From Limnephilus marmoratus (Eukaryota; Arthropoda; Insecta; Trichoptera; Limnephilidae), in NCBI GenBank assembly GCA_917880885.1, contig OU862923.1, forward strand, positions 27,915,770 to 27,979,769: a stretch of DNA of 64,000 bases, written 5' to 3'. The notes beneath the pieces were generated by a model that saw only the letters and a list, made by a program, of their open reading frames with translations, made no database searches and had not been told where the DNA came from. Positions within the stretch are counted from its first letter, which is position 1. Every line of letters starts with the position of its first letter. This document shows positions 9,481-20,782 of the stretch, in pieces. Position numbers and translations under genes: made by a program.

Positions 9481-9955
9481 GCAACAGTTTTAAGGTCGTT
9501 TTTACGGTGAATTATTTTAATAAATAGTAATTTAATTTATTAAAGCAGAAAGTCAGAGTGCATGCAGCAGGAAAATCTCAAGAACGGTGCGTTCTGGCGT
9601 AATTAAATTTACACAGATCTTTTGTAACAGTTTTAAGTTCGCTTTTTCTGTGAATTGTGTCGTTAAATTCGTATTATTAAATAATGCCTTGATTTCATAA
9701 AGCGGAAAATATAAACAATAATAGTGTATGCAGTCGAAAAAACTCCAGAATGGTGAGATCTAGCGTACTGTAATTTGAACAAATTTATATCATCAAAACA
9801 TCGAACCAATTTAATTTGTGTCTTTAAATTCATGTTTTTAAACAATTCCTTGATATAATCAAACGGAAATAATGAACAATAATAGTGTATGTAGTCGAAA
9901 AAACTGCAGGACGGTGAGCTCTAGCGTACTATACTTTGAACACCTTTTCATGGGA
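9481..9955. repeat. Three-unit tandem repeat, period about 158 bp
   Basis: The block AAAGCGGAAAAT...AAACTCCAGAATGGTGAGAT occurs three times, anchored at about 9544, 9701 and 9862 (spacing 157 and 161). Units 2 and 3 are most alike (both carry ACAATAATAGTGTATG); unit 1 is more diverged. Confidence 0.75.
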
Positions 9956-10205
9956 TTTCTAAGTCAGCGTAACTGTCTACGCAGCTCACAACATAATCTG
10001 ATGAGGAACTTTGAAATTTCTATTTTCTTTATTTTAGACAATAGACATACTACTCATATATAAACATTTGATATCGGTGTTGCTGTATTATTGCCTACCT
10101 CACAAGGTGTAACACGCCTGTGTTGAGATGTAAATTTAGGGGTGTGGTTGTTCAGCCATTTTTTAAACATTTAACCAATTTATATTTATAAATTAACATA
10201 TATTT

Positions 10206-10316
10206 TTGAATGTATCTATTACTTTGTGGTTATCCATTATAGAAAAATGAAATAATTAAACTTTGTATAAACCACTTATATGATGCGCAAATCCGACCGG
10301 TTTCGGAACAAACGTT
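10206..10316 (-). mobile_element. Penelope-like element terminal fragment
   Basis: Matches the pseudo-LTR end of the PLE at 57449-57927: CTATTACTTTGTGGTTATCC, GTATAAACCACTTAT, GCAAATCCGACCGGTTTCGG. It stops inside stem II of the hammerhead-like motif, so it is a truncated end without coding sequence. Confidence 0.75.
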
Positions 10317-10446
10317 TTTTTTATTTTTATAAATTAACAGTTTGTAGTAAAGTTTGATTAAATAAAGATAACACCGCAAATTATTTGTTACGTATTTTTT
10401 AAATGGTTTAATGTGAAAAAAATGGTTAGTTGCAACATAGAATCAC

Positions 10447-10583
10447 GCAATTTCAACACCTCTTTAAAAGGTCATTAAAAGTCAAGAAAAAAAGAAAAAT
10501 AGTCCATAACCTTACCTGAAGTTACCTATTTAACCTTTTTTTTCCACCAATTAATGACTTTTCAAAGGAGGTGTTGTAGTTGC
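10447..10583. mobile_element. MITE with about 32-bp inverted ends, copy 1
   Basis: Arms 10447-10478 and 10551-10583 are imperfect inverted repeats (GCAATTTCAACACCTC against the complement of GAGGTGTTGTAGTTGC). The interior is homologous, in opposite orientation, to the element at 36445-36585. Confidence 0.6.
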
Positions 10584-10887
10584 AAAAGTCGAAAAAATAT
10601 ATCTATAAAACGGTTTTGAAACTCGGGTAGCAAATACCTCTGCACAATCTTGGTGAAAAACCTTTAATTTAATCCCATGTGACGTTTCAACTGTCTTTAA
10701 CTACGTTTAGTGACCATTTTTCAATAGCTGGTTCCACAAAAGTTTGCTTCTCCGTTTCTCCCTCCTCTTCCATTATTGCCACACAGTATATCTTAACACT
10801 GGGGCTACCATAGTCTGACCGTCTCCGGATAGCTGTGAATCTTGTATGATCAATGGTTATCACAAAAAAGTTGTTTGAAATATGGCA
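10584..10887. other. Intergenic; possible SINE A remnant at about 10795-10850
   Basis: ACCATAGTCTGACCGTCTCC resembles the SINE A 3' part, but the match is short and diverged. Confidence 0.3.
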
Positions 10888-10895
10888 CTTGAGAC

Positions 10896-11610
10896 TAGGG
10901 ATGCAACGATATATCGGAAACCGATAATATCGATATATCGACCCCTAAAAATATCGATATTTATCGATATCGATATCGATATCGATATATCAATATCGAG
11001 AAACTCGATATATCGTATTGAAATATCGAAAAACCCGCCCAAATTAAAACACCCACAAAATCGGGTAAAATGCTATTATTATATCTTTCTGCTCTTGTAA
11101 ATACTCTAAAAGTAAACATTCTTGAAACATGGCAAGAGATGCAAGGTGTATATCCCAATCTTTTTAAAGTGACAATGAGTCATCTACCAATTGTGGCAAC
11201 AAGTGTTGCTTCTGAACGTCTTTTTTCAAAGGCGAAAGGAGTCACTGTAACTCAAAGCAGAAACCGGTTGCAAGGAAGCAGACTGTCAAACTTACTATTT
11301 TTAAGTTCGATAGCTGGTACAAAATAATGGAATTATTTTTTTTTGAATAAATAAATGAAAAAAAAAAAAAATTATATACCTATCCAAAATTTGTGATTAT
11401 TCACACAGATAAGAATTAAAAAATACAAACATACATAATCGATAAACGTTTCGTATAACTTAATCTACATTGGATTTCTATAAGCTTTTAAAAAAAGAAG
11501 AAATATCGATATTTTGACCTGCTAGACAGATATATCGATATACCAATATCGACTTAATTCGATATATATTGATATCGACATATCGATATTTTTAATAACC
11601 TTGCATCCTA
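10896..11610. mobile_element. hAT element, internally deleted (715 bp)
   Basis: Flanked by a perfect 8-bp target duplication CTTGAGAC (10888-10895 and 11611-11618). Ends are TAGGGATGCAACG and the complement CTTGCATCCTA. Both subterminal regions are packed with TATCGATA-like motifs (about 10911-11030 and 11505-11590). Only the transposase C-terminus remains inside. Eight-bp duplications and ends of this type are standard for hAT. Confidence 0.9.
11070..11327 (+). pseudogene. hAT transposase C-terminal (dimerisation) remnant
   Basis: About 70 relevant codons ending in a stop. The protein contains LPIVATSVASERLFSKAKGV, followed by RNRLQGSRLSNLLFLSS. This is the conserved hAT C-terminal dimerisation region (the VPATSVASERLFS-type motif) of ZBED/BED-finger hAT transposases. 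The DNA-binding and catalytic parts are deleted, so the element needs a transposase supplied in trans. Confidence 0.88.
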
Positions 11611-11912
11611 CTTGAGACTATGGCACCCCCAATTTGTATGTTGTGAGGCTTAATGTAGGGGCGTGGGAATGGAGTAAATGGAGGTGGGATAGCGAGAGGG
11701 AAGATAAAGGTGGGGAAATATCTAGCTATTCAGATCTGGTCACCAATTTCTTGTGGTTTTTCACCGGATCGACACCGGAAGTATCTACCACTCTGGAAAG
11801 TGCCACAAGTAAACTATATATATTTTTTAAATTAATGAATTGTGAAATAACACAAGATAAGTAAATAAAATTTATTGCACGCCGGAATTTCTATCTGCCA
11901 CGGAGGTCGTCA

Positions 11913-12655
11913 AACTACATGCCTTCCAGCAAACAAGAAAAAAGAATAATGCTGAGATTTATACTACAATATTTCAAATGCATTTCCATTTCGTGAACAA
12001 TAGTGTGAAAATATATTTGTGGAGAAGTTTTCAATTTTCGTGTTCTCATTAAAAATATCCCACAGTACCTACACTCTTATCTTCCATCACAATTGAATGT
12101 CAGTAACGAAATTGTTCAAAACATGGCATTTATTATTTAATAAGTTTTGTCATTTTGTCATTTTGGATTGAGAAATAAGCTCACTAATAGAAAGTAACTC
12201 ACCTTAAAAGAAATCGGAAACTTTTCGAGAAAAAGATCGATTATTATTTTTTTTATTTGAATCTGGTCAACAACAATAGCCATAGTCGTTCAAGCAATGT
12301 TTTAAATTTGTAAATTCTTCTTTCATCAAAAATAATCTTTCACTCAAAAGAAACGGTACGAATAATTAAAAAATTGCAATAATTTAAATTTCCTTCGGAT
12401 GGTGGAGATTCTGAAATCCATAACCAGTCCTAATTGATTCTTTTCTCGGTTTGATATTTGTAGGTGTAAAACAAACACATAAAAAATTAAATTTTGAATT
12501 CAATTAAAATTTAACAAATTTAATATTTTAAATTACATTTTAAAAAAGGGAGTTGACAATGGAAGGAGAGTACATATAGATGAAGAGCATTGCTAAAATA
12601 CTCGTACATATAATATAAAAGTACATATAGAAGATAACTACAAGTAGCTTGAAGA
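11913..12655. other. Intergenic, nothing recognised
   Basis: AT-rich unique sequence with no credible frame. Confidence 0.45.
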
Positions 12656-13170
12656 TGGATTTAAAAAGACTTTAAAAATTCACATTTCGTATCGACTGCC
12701 GAAAGTCATTTAGACTTACACCAAAAAATTCAATCCTTGATTTGCGTTGACAAGTCTCGACATTCTGGATAAAGGAGAATGATATCCATAATTAGTAGAA
12801 TGTTGATTGAAGAACAGCAATTCATTATTTCGGAATCTACGGAAAGTAATTTTATACTGCATGAGTTGTAACAAAGCAGGTGTGTCAGTAATACTGTTTA
12901 AAATTTTGAAAATGCATATTATGTCCCTTTCTACGTTTTTCTGAAGAAGGTATGTTTCAAGTTTCGAGTTTAAAGTTTTTGTTCAATTTTATCATACGAG
13001 TACTTGCCTCTTTCAAGTCCTAACCTCCAAGCAATTCCTCGTAGGAAGCGATGTTGTACAGATTCGATGTGATAAATGTGGACAGCATAGAAAGGAGACC
13101 AAATGATACTAGCGTATTTAAGGTGAGGGCGAACCAGCGAACAGTAAACAGTATTTTATTTCTTGAGAAG
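12656..13170 (-). pseudogene. LINE reverse transcriptase C-terminal fragment
   Basis: On the minus strand, conceptual translation gives VRPHLKYASIIWSPFY, then IESVQHRFLRGIAWRLG and YDKIEQKL, and further on FRRFRNNELLFFNQHSTNYG and SPLSRMSRLVN. This is the typical jockey-type sequence after the RT palm. Several stops and frameshifts interrupt it. It is 5'-truncated and no catalytic box is included. Confidence 0.72.
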
Positions 13171-13744
13171 TCGATTTTTTTTAAAATATAAAACTATTCA
13201 ATGATGTTCAGCTAAAACTGGCTTTTAAAAACATGACTATAAAAAGTTCCATTTATTAATATTAAAAATATATACACCTGTTCATATCTCAAATGGAACA
13301 TTGATATAAAACTAAATAAAATCCAATATGCCTGCTCTATTCAGAAAGCAGTCCGATAACGTTTATGAATTTATGAATAAGAGTCAATCAAAGATGAATA
13401 AAAATACATTTGAAAAAGCCTTACATTTTGAAGGCTTCTTTGTAAGTTATTATTAATAATAATAGTGGCCGGTCGTTGGCCACCGTTGCAAGTGTCTACA
13501 GAGTACAGCCTTAAAGAAATGATTGTAAAGAAGCCTCTGCCTCTGCCTCCGCTGAATGAAAGTCTGTCCGGTAGCCGAACAATATGCTTATTGAATAAGC
13601 CGTATGATAAATAGTCGCGTATAGTCAAGTCATTTTTTATCCAATGTGATGACTGGACCGGGTCCGGGAGACAAGGGGAGCAGGGTTTACCACTGACAGT
13701 GAAGATATTTTTTAATTAGATGTTTTTGAATGGTTTATATTTCA
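13171..13744. other. Intergenic, nothing recognised
   Basis: No credible gene; the minus-strand frame at 13371-13628 matches nothing recognised. Confidence 0.4.
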
Positions 13745-13880
13745 TGGCCTCCGTGATCGAATAACTTAATTTTATTGATTTGTGTTAGTTCAATTAAAAA
13801 ATAATATAAGTTATATTTGTGGCATGTTCCACAGTGGAAGATACTCTCAGAATCAGACTGGTGTAATCACTATTCACAAT

Positions 13881-15165
13881 TTTTTTATTTTTTTTTTAAA
13901 CTTTATTTATTTCCATTTCTTTGTACATATAATATATAATTACAAATAGTATATAATAACATAATATATAATAACAAATAGTATGAAAAAGGAATGAAAA
14001 CCCACTAAGGCACTGCCTGAGTGTGGGTAATATTAAAATAAAATACTATATTTCTAAGTACCCAAAGTATAAAATAGACTTAAAAAACAAATAAAATATA
14101 AAGTTAGTATAAAAAGTTAGTATTACATAGGTAGAATAAGTGAAAAAGGTTTTTTTTTGCTTTTATAAAAATAAAATAAAAATATGGAGAAAAACATATT
14201 GATTTTTCAATTTTTTTTTTTTTTTTTTTTTTTAGTTATTACAAAAAAATTAACAGAAAACATATTGTACTTCAGTTTAGAAAGTTACAGAAAGTGAGTT
14301 GTAGAAGGATGGACAAGATTATAGAAAAAGCGTTTCAATATCTACATTATTCAACCATAATTTTACCTCTTTTACATATTTTATCTTTTTATTTATCATT
14401 TGAGTTTGTAGTGGTAGAAGGTTAAATGTGCGAGGACCAATGAAACTGCTATGTGTCTGCAATAATTTAGTATTGGTTTGTGGGGTGTAAAATATATTAT
14501 TTATTCTTTTGCTCATTCTGTTTTCATTTATTTCGAAATTATTTTTATTTTTATATACATATTTCAAAGTTTGTAATATAAATAATTTACGTATATTAAA
14601 TATTTTAGTTTCTTTGTATAATAAGTTGGTCGAGAATGTTTTATTTTTGTTATATATGACTTTAATTATGTGTTTTTGAATTATTTGTAGAGGCTTAATA
14701 AATGTATCAAGTGCACCACCCTATCCTATAATGCCATAAGTGATTGATGATTGCACCAGGGAAAAGTAGATCATTTTCAATTTTTCAATGTTTAGTACTT
14801 CCTTAAGTCTATAAAATATGTATGTCAGATATCTTAATTTAGAAGTGATTTGATTAATATGTGATTTCCAATTCAGATTTATATCTATTGATACTCCTAA
14901 ATATTTTATATTTTCGACATTAGTGAGTTCGTTGCACATGAAGCACATTTCTTGATTGCCACTAGTGTTATGGATTCTAATTTTAAGGTTGTCTTTAGGT
15001 TTATTTTTAAAGGTTTTATAAAAAGGTAAGTAAAATGTTTTGGTATAGTTTAAAACGAGTTTGTTGTATTTTAGCCATGTTGAAACCAGTGAAATACAAT
15101 CAGTTGCTTTCGAAAAAGTTTCTTTCCAATGATTACCATCCACTATTATTGCCGTGTCGTCTGCG
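13881..15165 (-). mobile_element. 5'-truncated LINE inserted in SINE A
   Basis: Minus-strand non-LTR retrotransposon: an A-rich 3' end (T-rich on plus at 13881-13900), a 3' UTR containing the hairpin ACCCAC/GTGGGT (14000-14028), then coding sequence up to the RT catalytic box, where the 5' truncation falls. Confidence 0.85.
14319..15165 (-). pseudogene. LINE reverse transcriptase fragment (FADD box to C-terminus)
   Basis: Begins with the catalytic FADDTAI box and continues through LNYTKT, VENIKYLGVSIDINLNWKSH and LVQSSITYGIIG. One in-frame TAG near 14721 interrupts it. The frame is then open again through LYKETKIFNIRKLFILQ to FIGPRTFNLLP and a stop at 14319-14321. Only this stop and the 5' truncation spoil it. 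The 5' edge fuses in frame with SINE A sequence to make a fortuitous 202-codon frame (14721-15329). Confidence 0.85.
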
Positions 15166-15631
15166 AAATTGAAACGTTGCTTGAAATAGCTTGAGCCGTG
15201 TTTAGTGACCAGATCTGAATAGCCAGTCACCTCCCTCCTCCACATCTTATTCCCCTCCCCACCACCTTCAGCTTCACAACACAACCCAATTGGGGATGCC
15301 ACAATCTCACTGGCTCCAAACGGGAGCAATTAGGACTTGTGCCTTGTGTGGTGTTCAAAAATATAAAAAATATTAATTACCTATTTATAATTTTTGTACC
15401 TTAATACAACAATAGCTAGATGACAGATACTTTTTCCTTTATATATATAGAATATAAATATACTACACAATGATTATGCCTGCATTTATTATATACTTAA
15501 TATAAAATACCAAATTTCGACTACCATAATAAGGGCTTGTCACGAATATATAGAATCACGCAAAATTTTTTGTGTATGAAATCATTGTCATGAACAACAA
15601 GAGAAAAAAAGTTTAACCTCACTCGACTTAA

Positions 15632-16165
15632 TCTTATATATAAAAATTATTCGCTAAATGTGTTGCTAAGCGCAAATCTCGAGAGCAGCTGAACCAATTT
15701 CGCTAATTCTTTTTTTAGAATATTCCTTGAAGTACGAGGATGGTTCTCACGGAGAGAAAAATTAAGAAAATTGCGCAAAAAATTGGATAATTTCAGAAAA
15801 CCTAACGACTATCGCACGTTTTACAGTTCGCGTGTTTGAGAATGACATTTTGCAAAACAATGATTGTTAAATCAGGATTCTACTTTTGAATAATTTAAGT
15901 TGATAAATTAATTTAAAGTAGGTACTCCCCTAATAGTTTAAATCGAATCAAGAATTTTAAATATTTTAAATAGGTACCTACGTTAGGTACAAAATTTAAT
16001 ATATATGAAAAATGGAAATTTGTATAAAAATTGTGAAAGGTGGCACGCAAGTTGTTTAAAAACTGAATGTACTGGGATTGAATATATGGAACGCGGGAGG
16101 AGGGTTGGCGGGACGAGGGAGCGGGAAAGGGATGAGGGAAGTTGGGGAAAACATAGTTTTAAAAT
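15632..16165 (+). mobile_element. Helitron-like element, 3' end missing
   Basis: 5' end TCTTATATATAAAAATTATT followed by GTGTTGCTAAGCGCAAATC and GCTGAACCAATTTCGC. Further on are AAATTGTGAAAGGTGGCAC, CTGGGATTGAATATATGGAA and a G-rich tract. It has the longest 5' region of this family here but lacks the CTAGT end. Confidence 0.68.
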
Positions 16166-16564
16166 CGTGAGAATAATATGGTAGTCGAAAGGGGTAAATT
16201 AAGATGTCGGCGGTTTGTGGCAGCCCTGTGTAAAGGCCAGTGAATAAAATCACAGAGTGTGAACACTATTAGGCTTGTACGGGTCCCGTTCTTTATGCTT
16301 TCGTTTCAATAAGGTCAGAGGAGACTTCGGAAAATTCTTCAAACAATATCTGTTAAAAAAAATGTGTGGTTAAAACCATGTTTTTGAAAAAAAAATCAAA
16401 TAAACTTTTTCGAGAAAAAACTATAATTTTTGATTGATGAAAAAACGGTAAATTCCCGATTACGGTTCATCTAACTGCAATATTTAGTAAAAACAAAGCA
16501 GTAGATTGAACGATCTGCAATGTGTTTTTTTTTGGTTACTGTAATTTCTTTCATAACTTATCTA
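16166..16564. other. Intergenic, nothing recognised
   Basis: No repeat or coding frame recognised. Confidence 0.4.
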
Positions 16565-16800
16565 CATCAATTGTTCAATTTTTGAAGTGAAAACTTCTTT
16601 AGCACCCTTGTGATTTGAAACTCGGTGAAACGAAAAATAGCAACACTAAAGAGAGACAAACACATACATTTATAGGATTTAGCCTGCGAGAAAATGAGAT
16701 AGTTTAATCGGTCTCCTATTTGCGCGGTGCTTCGTAGCCTGTCTGTCTCCTCTGTGTGGGGTGCTTCGTAGCCTCCCCATTATTGTCTATTGTAGTTATA
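16565..16800 (-). repeat. Dispersed repeat family I, copy
   Basis: The inverse complement contains GGAGGCTACGAAGCACC, GACCGATTAAACTATCTCAT, AATCCTATAAATGTATGTG and GTTGCTATTTTTCGTTTCAC, in the same order as copies at 30838-30978 and 63466-63860. The class is unknown. Confidence 0.65.
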
Positions 16801-17365
16801 TCAAAGTTTCACTTCTAACGCGTGTGAATCGCACTCTGATTTTTTTTATAACTAACTAGAAATATATTTTCCAGATTTTTAATTTTTCGTTCACCTTATA
16901 AGAATATTTCATACATTGATTTAAAAAAAATACAAATTCTAATATAATAGGTACACAAAAAAGTGTGTTTCAATAACGTAATTTATTGAAAGGATCCTTC
17001 ATAGACGGTGTTCAGGAAAAATTCAAGAAAATTTTGACAAAGCGTTTTAACTCGACAAGTTGGAATTTCATGTGTCTGTAAATTTGTTTGTATATTCCGG
17101 TTTCGGTTCGAGATGGTAGCCTTATTGGTTACTACATTTTTATCTCGCCAGAGTTCGCATGATCGTGGTCCCACTACGAACTGTCAAATCTGAATAATCA
17201 ATATTATCGTACGTACCGGCCTGAAGAAAGTTTGAAAAACGAAATTTCATTGAGATGAAATTTTCTTGGACAAATTGTATATTTAATTTCATATTTGAAT
17301 TATTAAAAAATTTGCCAACAATATTTATGGTTTAGGTATAATTAAATCAGTAGATCTTGAAATAT
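16801..17365. other. Intergenic, nothing recognised
   Basis: AT-rich unique sequence. Confidence 0.4.
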
Positions 17366-17779
17366 CAATTTGGGAGGCGGGTATAGGTACCGACGCCAAA
17401 CTATGGCCGGGTTCTTGGTGTGAGATTTGTCTATGTGTTTGTGGCGAATGAGTTTCGTCACCTACTGCGTGGTGGTCCAGATCGGGAGAGACTGCTTGAG
17501 GCAGACATAATCCAGACCTCTTCGGCCGGACTCTCTCGACCCATCGCCTGGCACCGCAGTGGGAGAGGTGGATTTATACGTCTCTCACTCCTGGACATAT
17601 TGACCCACATATTCCTACTCACCCCTCATACCATTTCCTTTCCTCTCCTTCCTTTCCTTAAAAACATCTTCCACACAGCCAAAATCTTCCACTTCCATAT
17701 TCCACTTCTCCAAAGAAGACATGGGCCCTGAGGGATTTTTTTCCTCAGGGCTACCTGTGTGGAGCTATTGTAAAAAAAA
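17366..17779 (+). mobile_element. SINE B copy
   Basis: Starts CAATTTGGGAGGCGGGTATA, ends in the stem-loop tail (ACCTGTGTGGAGC) and poly-A. The stretch CTTCCACACAGCC..CTTCCACTTCCATATT near 17670-17705 is an insertion in the tail relative to other copies. Confidence 0.82.
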
Positions 17780-18689
17780 CGATATAAAATAGACTGTTTT
17801 TGTTGCTGTTATTACAAATTTAATAAAATATTAGCCATCAGTTTTTTTTCCCATGGCAGGTTTTGATGTGTAGAACTTTTAGCTATCTAAAACATAGATA
17901 ATAATCATAGACATCCGAATTCAATAGACCAGAAGATACAGATGAGGGGAAAACCAAACTATGGGGGGCGAAGAGAGGAAATATGACTGTGCTTCGTTAA
18001 AAAATCAATCTGACAGTATATGGGCATCTCGCATTATAATATCACCATTTAGTTCTTAAAAGCAAAATCTGCTTTGAATGAATAGACCTTTTTACATGGG
18101 AGCACGAATTACTTGCCACGTTAATAACATATTTGCGAAGGCCAAATGCTCGCCCCGAAAAGATTCGCCCCTATTCACATAGCAATATTTTGTTGCCGTG
18201 TTTAGTTAAGACACTTTTACAAATGTTTCATAATTTACTTACCCCTGTAACCAGCGACGAGCACACTGGAGAACCACCCACATTCGCTATGTGCACATAA
18301 TATGTGGGTATAATGTATAGCACAAGCTACCGTTTTGGCGTATTATTTCGTAAATTGTATGGATGTTAGTTCCGCGCTGGTCAAGATAAGAATGATGACG
18401 TTACATATTTTAGATTCAAGCGAGGCTCTCTCCCCTCCCCATGGAGCGAGCTGGCTCCAAGGAGGAGCTTCAGCTGGCTCCATGGGGAGAGGGAAATAAT
18501 ACGTTTTAATCACTTAGGGTAGGTCCAGATATATTCATATGTCCGTGATAATTATCTAAAATTAAAACAAAAATATAGATGAAATCTTTATGAGAATCTG
18601 TGTTTTGGACTTTAAGCAACTTTATGCCAAAAACATGGAAAATGTCCAAACTGCTTGAGATACTAGAACCAAATGGCGTAATCTCTAAT
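17780..18689. other. Intergenic with a GC-rich hairpin at 18428-18492
   Basis: CTCCCCATGGAGC and GCTCCATGGGGAG form an inverted repeat around 18428-18492. Nothing else recognised. Confidence 0.4.
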
Positions 18690-19060
18690 TAATCCCTTTT
18701 GCTAAACAACTTTTTTCCAAAGAAATTTTAGATACTTTGCGACAAAGCTGTACAATGCACTTCCACTGGCCTTTAGATAACATACAACTTATTTTAAACA
18801 ATAATCAGACATTAAGTCTTGCATCATCAGCCAAGACAAGTCTAACATCAAAGATTTTATCGAAATCAATGCATGAGTATAAAAATGCACCCCCACTTAA
18901 AATTATATATTTCCAATAGTACGGATTGTCTATTATTTTTATTGTAATATTGTGTTGTTATTTGTATTTTTATTATAAACTGCGCTTGCTCTCAACACAG
19001 GATTTCCATTAAGACAGGCATAGCATATCACTAATTGTAGTCTAGAATTAATAAAAATGA
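18690..19060 (+). mobile_element. Possible LINE 3' end
   Basis: The plus strand reads ATKLYNALPLAFR then a stop, resembling the YNALP motif near LINE C-termini, followed by an AT-rich UTR with CTCAACACAGG and an AATTAATAAAAATGAAT end. Short and diverged. Confidence 0.35.
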
Positions 19061-19403
19061 ATTAATAACACTTTACAGCCTTTTTTGAAATATAACCATT
19101 CAAAGTGTCCTCCGGGTGAAAATTTTCGAGTTATTCTTTAGAAATACAGGTGGCGTTAGCTTTGTTTCAGAAGCAACGGAAACCACAACATTATCAGTAG
19201 TTTTTATTTCAGCTGCCGTAGCAAAAGCAGTGTCTCAAATACATGTTTGTCCCTCGGAGGTCACATTGCGGTATTATAATAATAGCACCAACTTTGGTAT
19301 TGCAGGCCGGAGTCGTGAGAAGCGTTTTAGTCGGTCTTAGAAAAAGCTCCAGTTATTTATTGGATGTTTCGGAATCATTAGCGATATTTTGTTAGTATTA
19401 TTC

Positions 19404-19753
19404 CAATTTGGGAGGCGGGAATGGGTACCGCCGCCCCGGGAACCTTTATTGGATAACCAACACCTCTGCCATAGGTCACCCCAAGTGGTTCGCTACGTTT
19501 GGTGATTTAGCAGCGGTGCCCGGGTTCATGGGGTGAGGTTTGTCTAGGTCTTGGAGGCGGATGACTAAGACACACTGAACCCCAGATTCCTACCCACCCC
19601 TTAAACCCTTTTCCTTCCCAGAACTCTCCTCTACTTCCTTTCCTTAAAAAAACCCTCCACACAGCATCCCCAAAGATGACATAGGCCCTGAGGGAAATTG
19701 TTTTCCTCAGGGCCTCCTGTGTGGAGCTCATGTAAAAAAAAAAAAAAAAAAAA
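19404..19753 (+). mobile_element. SINE B copy, near consensus
   Basis: Complete ends: CAATTTGGGAGGCGGGAATG to GTGTGGAGCTCATG plus about 18 A. It shows the full stem-loop tail (CCACACAGCATCCCC, ATAGGCCCTGAGG, CCTCAGGGCCT, CCTGTGTGGAG). The middle third is shorter than in the copy at 54734. Confidence 0.9.
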
Positions 19754-20320
19754 TATTATTGTTTTTGTTGCGAAGACAATCTGCATTGCTACCGAAACAG
19801 GACATTGATCTTCCGTTAACAGTATGTTATGATCTTATGATATAATTAATTCCATTTTATTTATAATTGATTATCGCAACACTAGACAAGTAGGTACTTC
19901 ATTAAAATTATTATATATTTTTGGTCTACCGTTTATTTTTAAATGTGGAAAGTAAGCGGTTCTCCTATTTTTCAAACACTGAAAATAATGCATACTGACG
20001 ATCGGAAAAGAAAGTCAGTCACTTGTTGACGAAAGGTCTATGGGGGCAGACCTCTTATCGACGGTCAAAGGTGATCTATTTGATTTTATAAAAATGTAAA
20101 AATGGCTTTATCATTTGAAAACCTTATTGAAACTATAAAGTATGTACTTCCCAAAGCCCTGTTAAGGAGGATTGCTCTCAATTGGCCTGGAATAACGACC
20201 AGTGGCGTCCTAATCGAATCAAAAGCTGACAGTTGCGGACAACTCACCCTTTATCGCATTAGGTACATTAATTATATAAATACATTTCACCACTTTTACG
20301 GTAAAAAGTAGTCATAATTT
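19754..20320. other. Intergenic, nothing recognised
   Basis: No recognised feature. Confidence 0.4.
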
Positions 20321-20407
20321 CAATTTCTCGCCGCCCCGGGAACCATTCATTGGATATTCAACACCTCTGCCATAGGTCACTCCATGTGGTTCGCTACGTC
20401 TACGTTA

Positions 20408-20572
20408 GGGGGCATACATTAATTACGTGAGCTCAAAAGGGGAGGGGGTGTAGCAAAATCTCACGGTACTTGAAAAGAATATACGAAGTGGCCCAAATTT
20501 ATCTTACCAAGGGGAGGGGGGGGGGGGTATAGATTGGAATAAAAACTGCTCACGCAATTAATGTATGCTTCC
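20408..20572. mobile_element. Harbinger-type MITE family G, copy 1 (165 bp)
   Basis: Ends GGGGGCATACATTAATTACG and the complement of TTAATGTATGCTTCC. The left flank is TTA, the right TTT. Same length as copy 2 at 38153-38317, which has a perfect TAA duplication. TWA duplications and GGG-starting ends fit PIF/Harbinger. Confidence 0.8.
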
Positions 20573-20782
20573 TTTGATGACTTAATAGTGGTGCCCAGAC
20601 TTAAGGAGTGTGGTTTGTCCTGATCTTGGCGAAGGATTCGTCAGTCCACCAAATGCGTGAGGGGTCGGTTTAGAGAGACCCTTTGACCTTTCCAGCCCGA
20701 CTTTCTCGACCACTAGACCTGCAACCCAGTGGGAGGGATGGATTCAAACGTCCGTCACTTCTGGACACGCTGCCCCCAGATT

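Larger units (their letters stand above)
10888..11912 (-). mobile_element. SINE A copy split by a hAT element
   Basis: Minus-strand SINE A. On the plus strand the 3' part begins at GAGACTATGGCACCCCCAAT. It continues through the CAGATCTGGTCACC block, AGTATCTACCACTCTGG and TTGTGAAATAACACAAG, and ends in a decayed tRNA head (about 11885-11912). The hAT element at 10896-11610 sits inside it. Confidence 0.8.
13745..15345 (+). mobile_element. SINE A copy split by a LINE
   Basis: Left part: a decayed head, then TTGTGGCATGTTCCACAGTG and GGTGTAATCACTATTCAC, ending at 13880. The right part resumes at about 15166 with AAATTGAAACGTTGCTTG, the CAGATCTGAATAGCC block, CCCAATTGGGG and the SINE 3' end. The 1.28-kb gap is a 5'-truncated LINE in the opposite orientation. 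Confidence 0.85.

Noticed and set aside
18428..18492. GC-rich hairpin as a terminator or replication structure
   Set aside because: No gene or element boundary next to it; no support beyond the inverted repeat.
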